Of a stretch of 8,781 bases of DNA, positions 1 through 7,662 are shown one piece after another. Location: positions 1 through 8,781 of the forward strand of contig WTHY01000170.1 in NCBI GenBank assembly GCA_011522945.1, written 5' to 3'. How positions within the stretch are numbered: position 1 is the stretch's first letter; each line of letters begins with the position of its first letter. Under the pieces are notes generated by a model, which did not search any database, was not told the DNA's origin, and saw only the letters and a list, made by a program, of their open reading frames with translations. Source of the stretch: Alphaproteobacteria bacterium (GTDB lineage: Bacteria; Pseudomonadota; Alphaproteobacteria; Puniceispirillales; Puniceispirillaceae). The translations under genes were made by a program, and so were the position numbers.

Positions 1-868
1 ATCCTGAGAGGCTACCAGCTGTGACGGAAGCCGTTGTATTCGCATCATAGGTTTTATTGCTAGCAGAGGGGGCAGAGATGGTGAGGGTCGCTGCTGTGAT
101 ATTGGCTGTTGATGATGGAGATGACAGGCTATAATTTCCAGCATCCGCACCTGAAAGCGATAGGTTTGAGACTGTAACGGATTTTCCTGTACCAACATTC
201 GCATCTGCAAAAGCTGCACTCGCAGACCCGCTATTCAAGCTAACAGTATCGCCAGATTCAATGCCCGTTAAACTGCCAACTGTAGTGATTGTTGCGGTTG
301 TGTTTGCGTCATAGGTCTTGTTTGAAATGCTAAGACCAGACAAAGACAGAGCTTTAGCTGTAATATCAGCAGTAGTGCTGCCATCAGCAATGATGTAATT
401 GCCTGCATCTGTTCCTGTTAGGGCTAGATTGCTGATTGTCACGCCGATAGATGTGCCGACATTTGCACTTGCGAAGGCTGATGTTGCTGAGCTTGTGTCA
501 AGTGAGACTGTGTCACCAGATTCCACGCCGCTCAGGCTGCCATAGCTGGTAATGGTTGCGCTTGTTGTTGTGTCATAGGTTTTATTTGCGGCTGTCTCGC
601 CTGTTAGGTTGATAGTCTTAGGATCAATCTGACCATTCGCATTAGAAGCAGTCGTTGCTGTCAGATTATACCCATATAAATCTATGCTGCCCCGACTTGC
701 GCTCGCAATCGTTAGGCCTGATAGAGACACTGTTTTGCCGCTGCCAATATTTTTTGTATCAAAAACAGAATTTGCAGCGTTTAAGATAATTGTATCACCG
801 TCTATTTGTCCTGTTGTGCCTATGTCAGAATTGGTAACTGTTGCAGCTGTGCTGCCATCATAGGTTTT
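1..868 (-). repeat. YDG repeats of the exoprotein, last three on a 264-bp period
   Basis: KTYD motifs begin at residues 1698, 1793, 1881 and 1969. The last three are spaced exactly 88 residues (264 bp) apart; the first interval is 95 residues. Each unit runs KTYD..T.ATI..GSL.G.ESGDTVSL...A.FA.ANVGT...V...L.L.G.DAGNY and ends in an ITA.. linker, which is the YDG domain plus a following strand, as found in large haemagglutinin-like exoproteins. Hand alignment of units 2 and 3 gives about 60% identity. The array continues past the left edge, so total copy number is unknown. Such domains are thought to be Ig-like spacers that extend the protein from the cell. Confidence 0.88.
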
Positions 869-3800
869 GGTAATGGCCGCCTGAAAATCAGGAGAGACAT
901 TTGGCTGATAAGTATAGAGCAAACCACTTTCTGCAGCTCCACCTGCAACTGTGGTGGTTCCATAAGTGGCGCCATATTGGATAAAGTCAGGTGATAAGCC
1001 ACCAACTGTATCATTGGCAGGATCATCTGTCCAAACCACATATCGTCCAGATGCATGTGTGGCATCAAGAGCTGAAGCCCCTGCATTATTGGTAAAGCGA
1101 TCTCCGGCAATGATAATTGCATCACCAGAACCTGATGCAGAGATTATCCCACCTGAAGTTAGCATCACACCTGAACCAGATGTAAGGCCGTCATTCACAA
1201 TGCTAATTGAGTTACCTATGAGCCTATGCAAGCTTATATCACGTGTTGCAAAGTTCGTTTTATCATTGCCAGCTCTGACTATAAGGTCGATATCCCCTGT
1301 TCCGGCATGAAGCTGCGTATTGCCGCCCATAGCAATTGTCGCTGCTCCTGCATCACGTTGTGTGTCGACAACACCATTTGCAACAGTATCATTTGCGACA
1401 AGATTGATATTGCCACCATTCGTTTCAATACTCTGTGTGATGGTAATTATCCGGCCAGCTTGCAAGGTGAGGTCGCCAGGGCTGGATGCATAACTCGGCA
1501 CAGTAATTGCTGATGAGACGGAAATGTCATTCGAGGCTTGCAGCACCATATCAGTGCCACGTGCCAGCTGGTCTGCAATATCATAGGCATTTACCGTAAT
1601 GGCATCTGAGCTTGTTGTTGCAAATTGCTGGCCTGAGGCTGTGTAGCCGCCGCCAGATCGACTGCTGTTAAACAAATACACAGACCCAGCATTAGATGTT
1701 GCATTATTTATGCCATCATCCTGACTAGCGCCAACAGCTAATAAATCACCTGCTCCATTTAAGGAGACAGACTGACCAAAAGCATCACTAGCGCCTAGTT
1801 GCGATATTGAAGTTATAGAATTCCCTGTGTAATCAGAGCCAAATAAATGCTGTAAGGTTCCCCCAGAGAAGCTGAGATCTGTAAATCCAAATAAATAGAC
1901 CGCGCCAGCCCCTCCGATGCCATTTGTCCGACCATCATCACCAGGTGTGCCAATCGCTAACATGTCTCCATCAGCATCTAACGAGACCGCACTGCCAAAT
2001 CCATCTTTGGTGCCAAGCGTTTTGACAGAGACATTATTGCCGCCAGAATAGCCGCTACCAATCGTGGCAGAGAGCGACGGTGATACAAAGCTATTATCTC
2101 CAAATGTGAAAAGATATACTGCCCCTTCACCATCACTTGTATCATCTGCATTATCATCGTCCGGTGCGCCTACAGCTAATAATGTGCCATCTGCATCTAA
2201 TGATACAGACGTGCCAAAAGCATCGCTTGCATCCAGCGCTGTCAGGTCAAAATTCCCGCCGCTAGTATAGCCTCTGCCAATCGTTCCAGAAACTGTGCCG
2301 TTGGTGAAGTCGCTATCATCAAAACGCAACAGATGTACGGCGCCACTACCTGACAATGTATCGCTGCTGCCAGCATCTCCTGGTGCACCAATCGCCAGCA
2401 ATTGGGCTGAATCGCTCAGTGAGACTGACGCACCTAACCTGTCAGCTGAATCTAAAGATGATAGGTCTATATCCTTGCTACCACTTGTGTATCCCGAGCC
2501 AATTGTGGCTGTTAGGGCCCCACTGCTAAAATCTGTATCTGAGAAACTGAAGAGATAAACAGCACCAGAGTTCGCCACACTATTATCACTACCATCATCG
2601 CCAGTCGCACCGACAGCCAGCCTGTTTGCATCACCATCTAAAGACACAGAAGCCCCAAATGCATCATCATCAGCAAGCGTCACATTCACATTTTTTGACC
2701 CTGTATAGCCCTGGCCAATAACACCTTCTAATGTCGCACCGCTGTAATTCGAGTCAGAAAAACTATAGAGATAAACAGCGCCATATTGATTGGCACTTGT
2801 ACTGCTGCCAGAATCATTGCTGGCGCCGATAGCCAGCCTATTGCCTGCATCATTAAAGGACACTGACATACCCAAAGTTTCGCCTGCAGCAAGGCCAGTC
2901 ACATCATCAAAAGGCGAAATCACATAGTCTTTACCAAACAGGGCATCCTGTGATGCATTTCCAAAGCTGTTATTTGAGAAACTATACAGATAAATGGCGC
3001 CTGAATTTCCGGCGCCATTATTCAGGCCATCATCCATAGGAGCCCCAACAATCAGTCTATCTCCTGTATCATTCAAAGCGACTGAGGTGCCGAAATTATC
3101 ATTATCATCTAACGTTTCATTAAATTGATTGCCGCCTGTATAATTCGCCCCAATCGACCCGACCTGTGAGCCAGAGCCGAAACTCGTATCTTCAAATGAA
3201 AAGAGATGGACAGCGCCAGCATCTGTCATTGTGTTATTCATGCCATTATTGGCAGCAGCACCCACCACAAGGCGATTACCATCTCCATTTAACGACACGG
3301 ATCGACCAAGCTGCTCACCAGCTTGCGCATTATTCATTTCAACATCTGAGGCGTTTTTATAGCCTGAACCAATCATGCCGATTTGCGTTGGGCTGCTGAA
3401 GTCACTATCTGAAAATGTGAACATATAGACAGCACCTGAGTTGGTCATGCCATCGCCATCTGCATCATCGCCCATCGCGCCGACAGCCAGTAATGTGGCG
3501 TCATCATTGAAAGCAACGCCTGACCCGAAACTATCACTCACAGCAAGACCGCTTATGCCCAAACTTGATCCAGAGCTGGTATAATTATTCCCGAATATCC
3601 CTTGTTGCGTGCCACCTGAAAAATCACCATCTGTAAAACTAAAAAGGCGGACTTCACCAGAGTCCTTCAGATTGTTTCCAGAGCCGTCAGCTTGCGGCAT
3701 ACCGACTGCAAGTCTCGATGCATCATCGCTTAGTGTGATTGCATATCCAAACCCATCTGAGGTATCCAGAGTCACATTGACATTGTTGCCGCCTGTGTAA

Positions 3801-5959
3801 CCAGCACCCATTGTTCCAGTTAGGCTGCCGCCGCTAAAGCTTGTATCTGTAAAACTATAGAGATAGATTGCGCCGCTATTGCCTGTGCCATCACTGGCAC
3901 CATCATCACTCATGGCGCCAACAGCTAGCCTATCACCATCACTGTCAAACGCGACAGAAAACCCAAAGCCGTCATTATTGGCTAAGGCGGTGTTGTTAAT
4001 ATTATTGCCACCTGTATAGCCGCTGCCAATAATGCCACCAAGGCTCGCGCCACCATAATCACTATCGCTGAAGCTATAGAGATAGACAGCCCCAAAATCA
4101 GTTCCGCTATCACCCTGACCATCATCGCCTACAACACCAATGGCCAGCCTGTCATTGTCATTATCAATGGCGACAGACGTGCCCATCATATCGCCTGTGG
4201 CAAGCGCAGATGGCTCAGTTGCATTATTATCCCAAATGCCTAGCACGCCCGCATAGGACCAGCTTCTGACAATTGTCGATTGACCAATGGTGATGTTTTT
4301 TGGATCAAGCAAGAGCGTGCCATCACCAACCGAAATATCATTCAAATTTGCTTGGCGAAGTAGGGCAGCAGAGGATAATTCCACAGCGCCGCCTGATCCA
4401 GCCACGCCGGATTGGCCTGTAGCTGAAATCGAGCCGAGAAATGTTGTCTGGTCTTCTGACCAAATTACGGCCGTGCCACCCTGACCAGCATCTGAAGAGA
4501 CAAGGATTTCACTACCGCTGCTGATGTGGTTCTTGCGAGCTGATTGTAACGATTCAACTGTGCCCCACCTGGTCAGAAAATCGTCTATGTAATCTTCCGA
4601 AAAGTCTGTTGTTTTGCCGCCTTGAAAGGCACCACCTAGACGAACAAGTCCCCCTTGTGATGTGCCGCTTGCATCAATCTGTGCAGATAATAAACGCATA
4701 TCAGCAGCACTCATATCAATCTGACCGCCGGTCCCGAGACTGGCTGATGCATTATATGTGCCTGAAATCGCCATGAGATTATCTGCGGTCATGCGAATAG
4801 TGCCGCCAGTGGCAGAGCCAGATGCATTAGCTATATGGCTGCTATTTGCAAGAATGCGACCAGCTGAATAGCGAATGGTCCCGCCAATAGAGTTCACATC
4901 AGAGCTGGTACCAGTGGCACTTTCTTGACCACCAAGGTTCAATAACCCAGTACTGGTTAAGGTAATTGTTCCGCCAGTTGCTCCATTTGCGCGCAAAGTA
5001 CCGCCTTGTGATACTGACGCACCGGCAATCCTTATATCCCCGCCTGACTCACCATGACTCAAACCAGATGCATCTAGCATCGCTGTATCGTCAAGTTGCA
5101 CTGTATGGCTGCCTGTCAGGGTGATAATGCCATCTTCTTCTGTAACGCGGTTGGCAATAATGCGACCAGATAGATTGATTGAGTTTACAATAACATCTGA
5201 GGCAGCTTGTGCAGATAAGGTTACAAGACCGCCCTGTGCCTCAATGCTACCTGATTGTGTGATCAGCGCATCTGCAGTGCTGGATGTAATAGCACCTTCT
5301 GGTGCAAATTCTATGAGCCCGTCTCCAAATAAATCTATCGTGGCCGATTCAGTGGCAGCCAAACTGATTTGGCCAAGACGTGCTCGGATATGGCCAGAAT
5401 GACGAATTTCTGGTGACAGTAATATAGCCAACCCGCCATCTGATATGAGTTGTGTACCTGCATTGAGAATATAGCCTGGTTGACCTGGCTGAATCTCAAA
5501 CCGTACTGTGTCAGCTCTGTTTTGAAAATCTTCCTCGTTCATGGCTAGTGTCGAAGCGACAAGGCCAGCTGCATCAATCACAGAGTTAGCACCAAAAACA
5601 ATACCATTTGGGTTGATAAGTATGATTTGGCCGTTCGCTTCAATCTGCCCATATAATTCCGAGGCATTTACACCGATGACGCGATTGGCTGTGATGCTGT
5701 TTGCATTGGGTTGCGTGAATCTAATAGTCTCTCCAGCGCCAACAGAAAAATCCTGCCAGTGAATAAGACCGCGCTCACTTGTTTGGGTGATTGTAACTGA
5801 TGAGGCACTCTCTTGAGAGATGCTTATGTCACCAGATTGCACAGTGCTTCCTGACGGCGTGGCAAAGGCAGGCGCACTCTGCCCAACACACAAAGTTGTG
5901 CTGAGTAAAACACGTTTTACAAGTGGCAAAACTCGTCTCACCTGCATATTGGCCCGCAT
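1..5959 (-). CDS. Very large two-partner-secretion (TpsA/FHA-like) exoprotein with FG-GAP and YDG repeats, 3' end beyond the window
   Basis: One uninterrupted frame of 1986 codons reaches the left edge without a stop; codon phase was checked at the start, at LLLDPKNITI (549-558), at FG-GAP positions 623 and 1425, and at KTYD 1969. Seen in order: signal peptide (1-33), TPS haemagglutination domain (about 40-165) with FTQPNANSI and NPNGIVFG (116-123), Gly/Ser/Ala-rich beta-helix-like repeats to about 540, LLLDPKNITI, twelve FG-GAP-type repeats (about 572-1431), a second FHA-like passage (about 1432-1695), then YDG repeats from 1698 onward. Family knowledge: such proteins cross the inner membrane by Sec and the outer membrane through a TpsB barrel, and act as adhesins or surface filaments. 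No TpsB gene is visible. An in-frame TAG lies two codons before ATG 5959, so the start is 5959 or the second ATG at 5947. AGGA at 5962-5965 is too close to the first and rather far from the second. The exact ligand and function are unknown. Confidence 0.93.
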   Translation of the reverse strand, partial: MRANMQVRRVLPLVKRVLLSTTLCVGQSAPAFATPSGSTVQSGDISISQESASSVTITQTSERGLIHWQDFSVGAGETIRFTQPNANSITANRVIGVNASELYGQIEANGQIILINPNGIVFGANSVIDAAGLVASTLAMNEEDFQNRADTVRFEIQPGQPGYILNAGTQLISDGGLAILLSPEIRHSGHIRARLGQISLAATESATIDLFGDGLIEFAPEGAITSSTADALITQSGSIEAQGGLVTLSAQAASDVIVNSINLSGRIIANRVTEEDGIITLTGSHTVQLDDTAMLDASGLSHGESGGDIRIAGASVSQGGTLRANGATGGTITLTSTGLLNLGGQESATGTSSDVNSIGGTIRYSAGRILANSSHIANASGSATGGTIRMTADNLMAISGTYNASASLGTGGQIDMSAADMRLLSAQIDASGTSQGGLVRLGGAFQGGKTTDFSEDYIDDFLTRWGTVESLQSARKNHISSGSEILVSSDAGQGGTAVIWSEDQTTFLGSISATGQSGVAGSGGAVELSSAALLRQANLNDISVGDGTLLLDPKNITIGQSTIVRSWSYAGVLGIWDNNATEPSALATGDMMGTSVAIDNDNDRLAIGVVGDDGQGDSGTDFGAVYLYSFSDSDYGGASLGGIIGSGYTGGNNINNTALANNDGFGFSVAFDSDGDRLAVGAMSDDGASDGTGNSGAIYLYSFTDTSFSGGSLTGTMGAGYTGGNNVNVTLDTSDGFGYAITLSDDASRLAVGMPQADGSGNNLKDSGEVRLFSFTDGDFSGGTQQGIFGNNYTSSGSSLGISGLAVSDSFGSGVAFNDDATLLAVGAMGDDADGDGMTNSGAVYMFTFSDSDFSSPTQIGMIGSGYKNASDVEMNNAQAGEQLGRSVSLNGDGNRLVVGAAANNGMNNTMTDAGAVHLFSFEDTSFGSGSQVGSIGANYTGGNQFNETLDDNDNFGTSVALNDTGDRLIVGAPMDDGLNNGAGNSGAIYLYSFSNNSFGNASQDALFGKDYVISPFDDVTGLAAGETLGMSVSFNDAGNRLAIGASNDSGSSTSANQYGAVYLYSFSDSNYSGATLEGVIGQGYTGSKNVNVTLADDDAFGASVSLDGDANRLAVGATGDDGSDNSVANSGAVYLFSFSDTDFSSGALTATIGSGYTSGSKDIDLSSLDSADRLGASVSLSDSAQLLAIGAPGDAGSSDTLSGSGAVHLLRFDDSDFTNGTVSGTIGRGYTSGGNFDLTALDASDAFGTSVSLDADGTLLAVGAPDDDNADDTSDGEGAVYLFTFGDNSFVSPSLSATIGSGYSGGNNVSVKTLGTKDGFGSAVSLDADGDMLAIGTPGDDGRTNGIGGAGAVYLFGFTDLSFSGGTLQHLFGSDYTGNSITSISQLGASDAFGQSVSLNGAGDLLAVGASQDDGINNATSNAGSVYLFNSSRSGGGYTASGQQFATTSSDAITVNAYDIADQLARGTDMVLQASNDISVSSAITVPSYASSPGDLTLQAGRIITITQSIETNGGNINLVANDTVANGVVDTQRDAGAATIAMGGNTQLHAGTGDIDLIVRAGNDKTNFATRDISLHRLIGNSISIVNDGLTSGSGVMLTSGGIISASGSGDAIIIAGDRFTNNAGASALDATHASGRYVVWTDDPANDTVGGLSPDFIQYGATYGTTTVAGGAAESGLLYTYQPNVSPDFQAAITKTYDGSTAATVTNSDIGTTGQIDGDTIILNAANSVFDTKNIGSGKTVSLSGLTIASASRGSIDLYGYNLTATTASNANGQIDPKTINLTGETAANKTYDTTTSATITSYGSLSGVESGDTVSLDTSSATSAFASANVGTSIGVTISNLALTGTDAGNYIIADGSTTADITAKALSLSGLSISNKTYDANTTATITTVGSLTGIESGDTVSLNSGSASAAFADANVGTGKSVTVSNLSLSGADAGNYSLSSPSSTANITAATLTISAPSASNKTYDANTTASVTAGSLSG
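1667..4245 (-). repeat. Twelve tandem FG-GAP-type repeats of about 73 residues (within the exoprotein)
   Basis: Each unit has the pattern 'GxGYTGGN...(D/N)xFGxSVSLDxDGDxLAVGAxxDDG...NSGAVYLFSF'. The closing GAVYLYSF-like motif recurs near 4093, 3873, 3655, 3435, 3215, 3001, 2782, 2565, 2343, 2125, 1900 and 1687, an average spacing of about 219 bp. Family knowledge: these resemble FG-GAP_2/integrin-alpha type propeller blades, whose Asp-rich loops can bind calcium. DxDGD-like loops are clear in units 2, 10 and 11, partial in 5 and 8, and eroded in the others. Unit 3 (GEVRLFSF, VGMPQADG) and unit 7 are the most divergent. How twelve blades would fold (one ring, two rings, or an open array) cannot be read from sequence. 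Confidence 0.9.
5464..5842 (-). other. TPS / haemagglutination-activity secretion domain (within the exoprotein)
   Basis: Residues about 40-165 read as the N-terminal secretion domain of filamentous haemagglutinin-type proteins. Hallmarks are an HWQDFSVGAGETIRF passage (67-81) corresponding to the usual 'F-IG-GE-V-F' strand, the QPN...NRVIG segment (83-96), and NPNGIVFGANS (116-126), the conserved NPNG turn. In the family this domain is recognised by the POTRA domains of the TpsB outer-membrane partner. The domain boundaries are estimates by eye. Confidence 0.88.
5861..5959 (-). other. Signal peptide of the exoprotein
   Basis: The first 33 residues contain a basic stretch (VRRVLPLVKR, residues 7-16), a hydrophobic core (VLLSTTLCVG) and an AFA motif followed by TPSG, which predicts signal peptidase I cleavage after Ala33. 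The mature N-terminus would then begin just before the TPS domain, as expected for a Sec-exported TpsA protein. If translation begins at the second ATG the peptide is four residues shorter and still a good signal. Confidence 0.8.
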
Positions 5960-6080
5960 GTCCTATCTGATTTCACAATCGAACTGATCCAAATAGCTTT
6001 GGGTTATACCTTATTTTATAAGATTTTACTAATCTGAAAACTGCCTTAACCTTTTGATTGAGCTCAGATTCATCTGCTGG
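5960..6080 (-). promoter_or_regulatory. AT-rich spacer upstream of the exoprotein gene; possible weak promoter
   Basis: The 121 bp between the hglS stop and the exoprotein start are AT-rich. On the minus strand there are -10-like sequences TATAAA (6015-6020) and TATAAC (6003-6008), but neither has a recognisable -35 box at 16-18 bp. A short inverted repeat, AGATT-5-AATCT (about 6021-6035), sits directly upstream. No GC-rich stem with a T-run follows the hglS stop, so no intrinsic terminator is evident and read-through from hglS is possible. Confidence 0.3.
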
Positions 6081-7361
6081 CTAAAGATTTTCAGAGGCAA
6101 GAGCCGCATAGAGGGCAAAAGGGTCGGCAACAGCTGTGCCTAATGCTGTTTCAAAAAGCTTTTGATTTGATGATGCTGTAATTTTTTGAGTGGTATTATC
6201 TCCCAGATTTGACTGGAAAATTCCAGCTGCACTGACTGGCAGAAAATCCTCATAAATAACAGGAATTAATGTTCCTTTGCTAGATGCGTTATCTCTATAA
6301 AAATAGGCTAATTTAGCAGCTTCCATCTCATGCCAATCATCTGGAAATTCTTTAAAAGCTTCATCTAATGCTGTCTGATAGTGCTGAGCGTTGGAGCCAT
6401 CAGCAGCAGGGGCGCAATCATCTCTGGCACGTGCCAAACAGGTGTCATACAGGGTCCGCCCCTTTGGTGTTAAGGCAGCGCCGCGTTGCTCAATTTCACC
6501 AAAACGTGCTGTATGTGCACCCGTTATGCCATCTTGAAATTTCACCGTTTCTTCTAAGGCTTTGAAGCTTGTCTGGCGTAACAAGATGGGACAGGCTCGT
6601 TTTGGAGGGCCTTCAATAACAGCCTTTGCATTCAGGCCAACTTCATGCATTTCTGTCTGTGCGGCATCAATATCAAGTGTGCGTGGTGTTAAATGGTTAA
6701 TATGCGGCCCTGGAAAACTAACAATATCTGCAATCAGCCGGTGCGTATCATGCAGAGTTTTATATAATGCTTTTGATACGAGGGCTGTCTGGCGCCATTT
6801 GAAAATCATCAATGCTTCTGCAATGAAGGCGTTGGCATCATCTTGAGGCACGCCGCCAGACACCTCGGCCTTTTCGATAAGGTCAGTCATTTTCGTACTG
6901 AAAATCTGGCGCTTTGAAATGATGGAGCTCGCTATATCCCGCAAAGAGTCGTCACTGATCAGGTCAAGGCGCAGTAGTGAGGTGAAAACCCGAAAGGGGT
7001 TTTCGTTGAGCGCCTGCAGCGTGATTGGGCGAAAGGCTGTAGAATGGACTGGGATGCCAGCAACACTCAAATCGTAATAATCAACAGGATACATGCCCAT
7101 GAGCGCAAATAATCTGCGCATCATCGCAAGTTCTTCTGCACTGCCTAGCCTAATGGCGCCATGTCTCTCCGCAGATAGGCGTGCTAACCCATCACCAGCT
7201 TGTAGCCTTTGTGAAAAATCAGACTGCCTGTGAATTACCGTTGCATTTGTTTTGGCGACAAGGTCGATTAACTGGCCATAAGCAGGAACTTCAGTGCGAT
7301 ACATTGCGGACATAGCCGCACTAAAATTTGCACGAAGATCTGTCTCAGATATAAAGGACAT
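6081..7361 (-). CDS. hglS: 2-oxoadipate dioxygenase/decarboxylase (YdcJ/HglS, DUF1338 family)
   Basis: A complete 426-residue protein closely resembling E. coli YdcJ and Pseudomonas HglS along its length. Family role: a cytosolic metal (Fe2+)-dependent enzyme of the VOC superfamily that converts 2-oxoadipate with O2 to D-2-hydroxyglutarate and CO2 in D-lysine/2-aminoadipate breakdown. Landmarks, numbered from ATG 7361: AMSAMYRTEVP near the N-terminus; VERHGAIR-type motif here as AERHGAIR with His67 and Arg71; VHSTAFRPI (105-113); HINHLTPRTLDID with His223; RFGEIEQRG with Glu291; and YEDFLPVSAAGIFQSNLG near the C-terminus. His67, His223 and Glu291 match, with a constant offset of three, the HglS metal ligands as I recall them (His70, His226, Glu294). 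The frame is open to ATG 7433, which would add 24 residues. I prefer 7361 because it aligns with the YdcJ start and because a promoter lies at 7436-7463. Its Shine-Dalgarno is weak (GGAA about 10 bp upstream). The stop is TAG at 6081-6083. Confidence 0.93.
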   Translation of the reverse strand: MSFISETDLRANFSAAMSAMYRTEVPAYGQLIDLVAKTNATVIHRQSDFSQRLQAGDGLARLSAERHGAIRLGSAEELAMMRRLFALMGMYPVDYYDLSVAGIPVHSTAFRPITLQALNENPFRVFTSLLRLDLISDDSLRDIASSIISKRQIFSTKMTDLIEKAEVSGGVPQDDANAFIAEALMIFKWRQTALVSKALYKTLHDTHRLIADIVSFPGPHINHLTPRTLDIDAAQTEMHEVGLNAKAVIEGPPKRACPILLRQTSFKALEETVKFQDGITGAHTARFGEIEQRGAALTPKGRTLYDTCLARARDDCAPAADGSNAQHYQTALDEAFKEFPDDWHEMEAAKLAYFYRDNASSKGTLIPVIYEDFLPVSAAGIFQSNLGDNTTQKITASSNQKLFETALGTAVADPFALYAALASENL

Positions 7362-7435
7362 ATTTTCGGTTCCGCTACTTGTAATATTGCTGGTCTCTTC
7401 TGTATGGGGCTGTGCTTTCTCACATCGATGCATCT

Positions 7436-7463
7436 ATAATATGGGCCAGCCTGTCGCTCGCAA
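7436..7463 (-). promoter_or_regulatory. Candidate sigma-70-type promoter of hglS
   Basis: On the minus strand TTGCGA (7458-7463, 4 of 6 to consensus) is followed after 16 bp by TATTAT (7436-7441, 5 of 6). Transcription would start near 7428-7430, at or inside the ATG at 7433, leaving a leader of about 68 bases before ATG 7361. That supports the shorter protein start. It was found by eye only. Confidence 0.45.
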
Positions 7464-7579
7464 GCAAATAATCACACGATTAGACTGGCTATTTAATTCA
7501 CGGCTACCTGTGATAGCTGCTGGCCCGCTGTCTTGCAGATGTGAATATCGGTTGCATAACAGGGGTGAGATCAGATAAG

Positions 7580-7616
7580 TGCGAATAGGATAGGCCATAA
7601 TTTAGGATGCGAATAG
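7580..7616. promoter_or_regulatory. Nine-bp direct repeat TGCGAATAG upstream of betA, possible operator
   Basis: TGCGAATAG occurs at 7580-7588 and again at 7608-7616, start to start 28 bp. A -10-like CATAAT (7596-7601) lies between the copies, without a good -35 box. TAGGAT also recurs in and beside the copies. The arrangement would fit a regulator binding across the betA promoter, but no regulator gene is visible and the spacing is not a whole number of helical turns. Confidence 0.3.
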
Positions 7617-7625
7617 ATGGTCTAT
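7613..7625. promoter_or_regulatory. Short inverted repeat ATAGA-3-TCTAT upstream of betA
   Basis: A perfect 5-bp inverted repeat around TGG lies 37 bp before the betA start and overlaps the second TGCGAATAG copy. It could be part of a dimeric repressor site (choline genes are often under a TetR-type BetI), but the arms are short enough to occur by chance. Confidence 0.22.
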
Positions 7626-7651
7626 CGATGCTGGTTGAGCAGATATTTTGC

Positions 7652-7657
7652 AGGAGG
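7652..7657 (+). promoter_or_regulatory. Strong Shine-Dalgarno of betA
   Basis: AGGAGG lies 5 bp before ATG 7663, a near-ideal ribosome-binding site. It fixes the start, which also places the FAD-binding GSGSAG motif at residues 10-15 as usual for the family. Confidence 0.88.
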
Positions 7658-7662
7658 GTGTT

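Noticed and set aside
1..4245. Regular repeats that might suggest a CRISPR array or microsatellite
   Set aside because: Units are 264 bp and about 219 bp, stay in one reading frame and encode recognisable protein domains; no short identical repeats with unique spacers occur.
806..5762. Many open frames of 60-115 codons on the plus strand (e.g. 966-1310, 2064-2270, 4287-4484, 5121-5402) and one minus-strand frame at 820-1125 inside the exoprotein gene
   Set aside because: They lie opposite or out of frame with a continuous, domain-rich reading frame, have low-complexity composition from the repeats, and show no recognisable domains.
6001..6043. A full sigma-70 promoter for the exoprotein gene
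   Set aside because: The -10-like hexamers have no matching -35 at 16-18 bp; in AT-rich DNA such hexamers are expected by chance, so only a low-confidence spacer entry was kept.
6061..6080. CAGAT-GA-ATCTG hairpin after the hglS stop as a terminator
   Set aside because: The loop is only two bases, the stem is short, and no T-run follows on the minus strand.
7443..7526. Inverted repeat GGGCCAGC (7443-7450) / GCTGGCCC (7519-7526)
   Set aside because: The arms are 68 bp apart with nothing else linking them; likely chance, and the first arm lies within the hglS promoter spacer.
6368..7578. Plus-strand open frames 6368-6565, 6562-6846 and 7294-7578
   Set aside because: The first two are antisense to conserved DUF1338 coding sequence. 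The third starts inside hglS and runs through the promoter region without a recognisable domain or ribosome-binding site.
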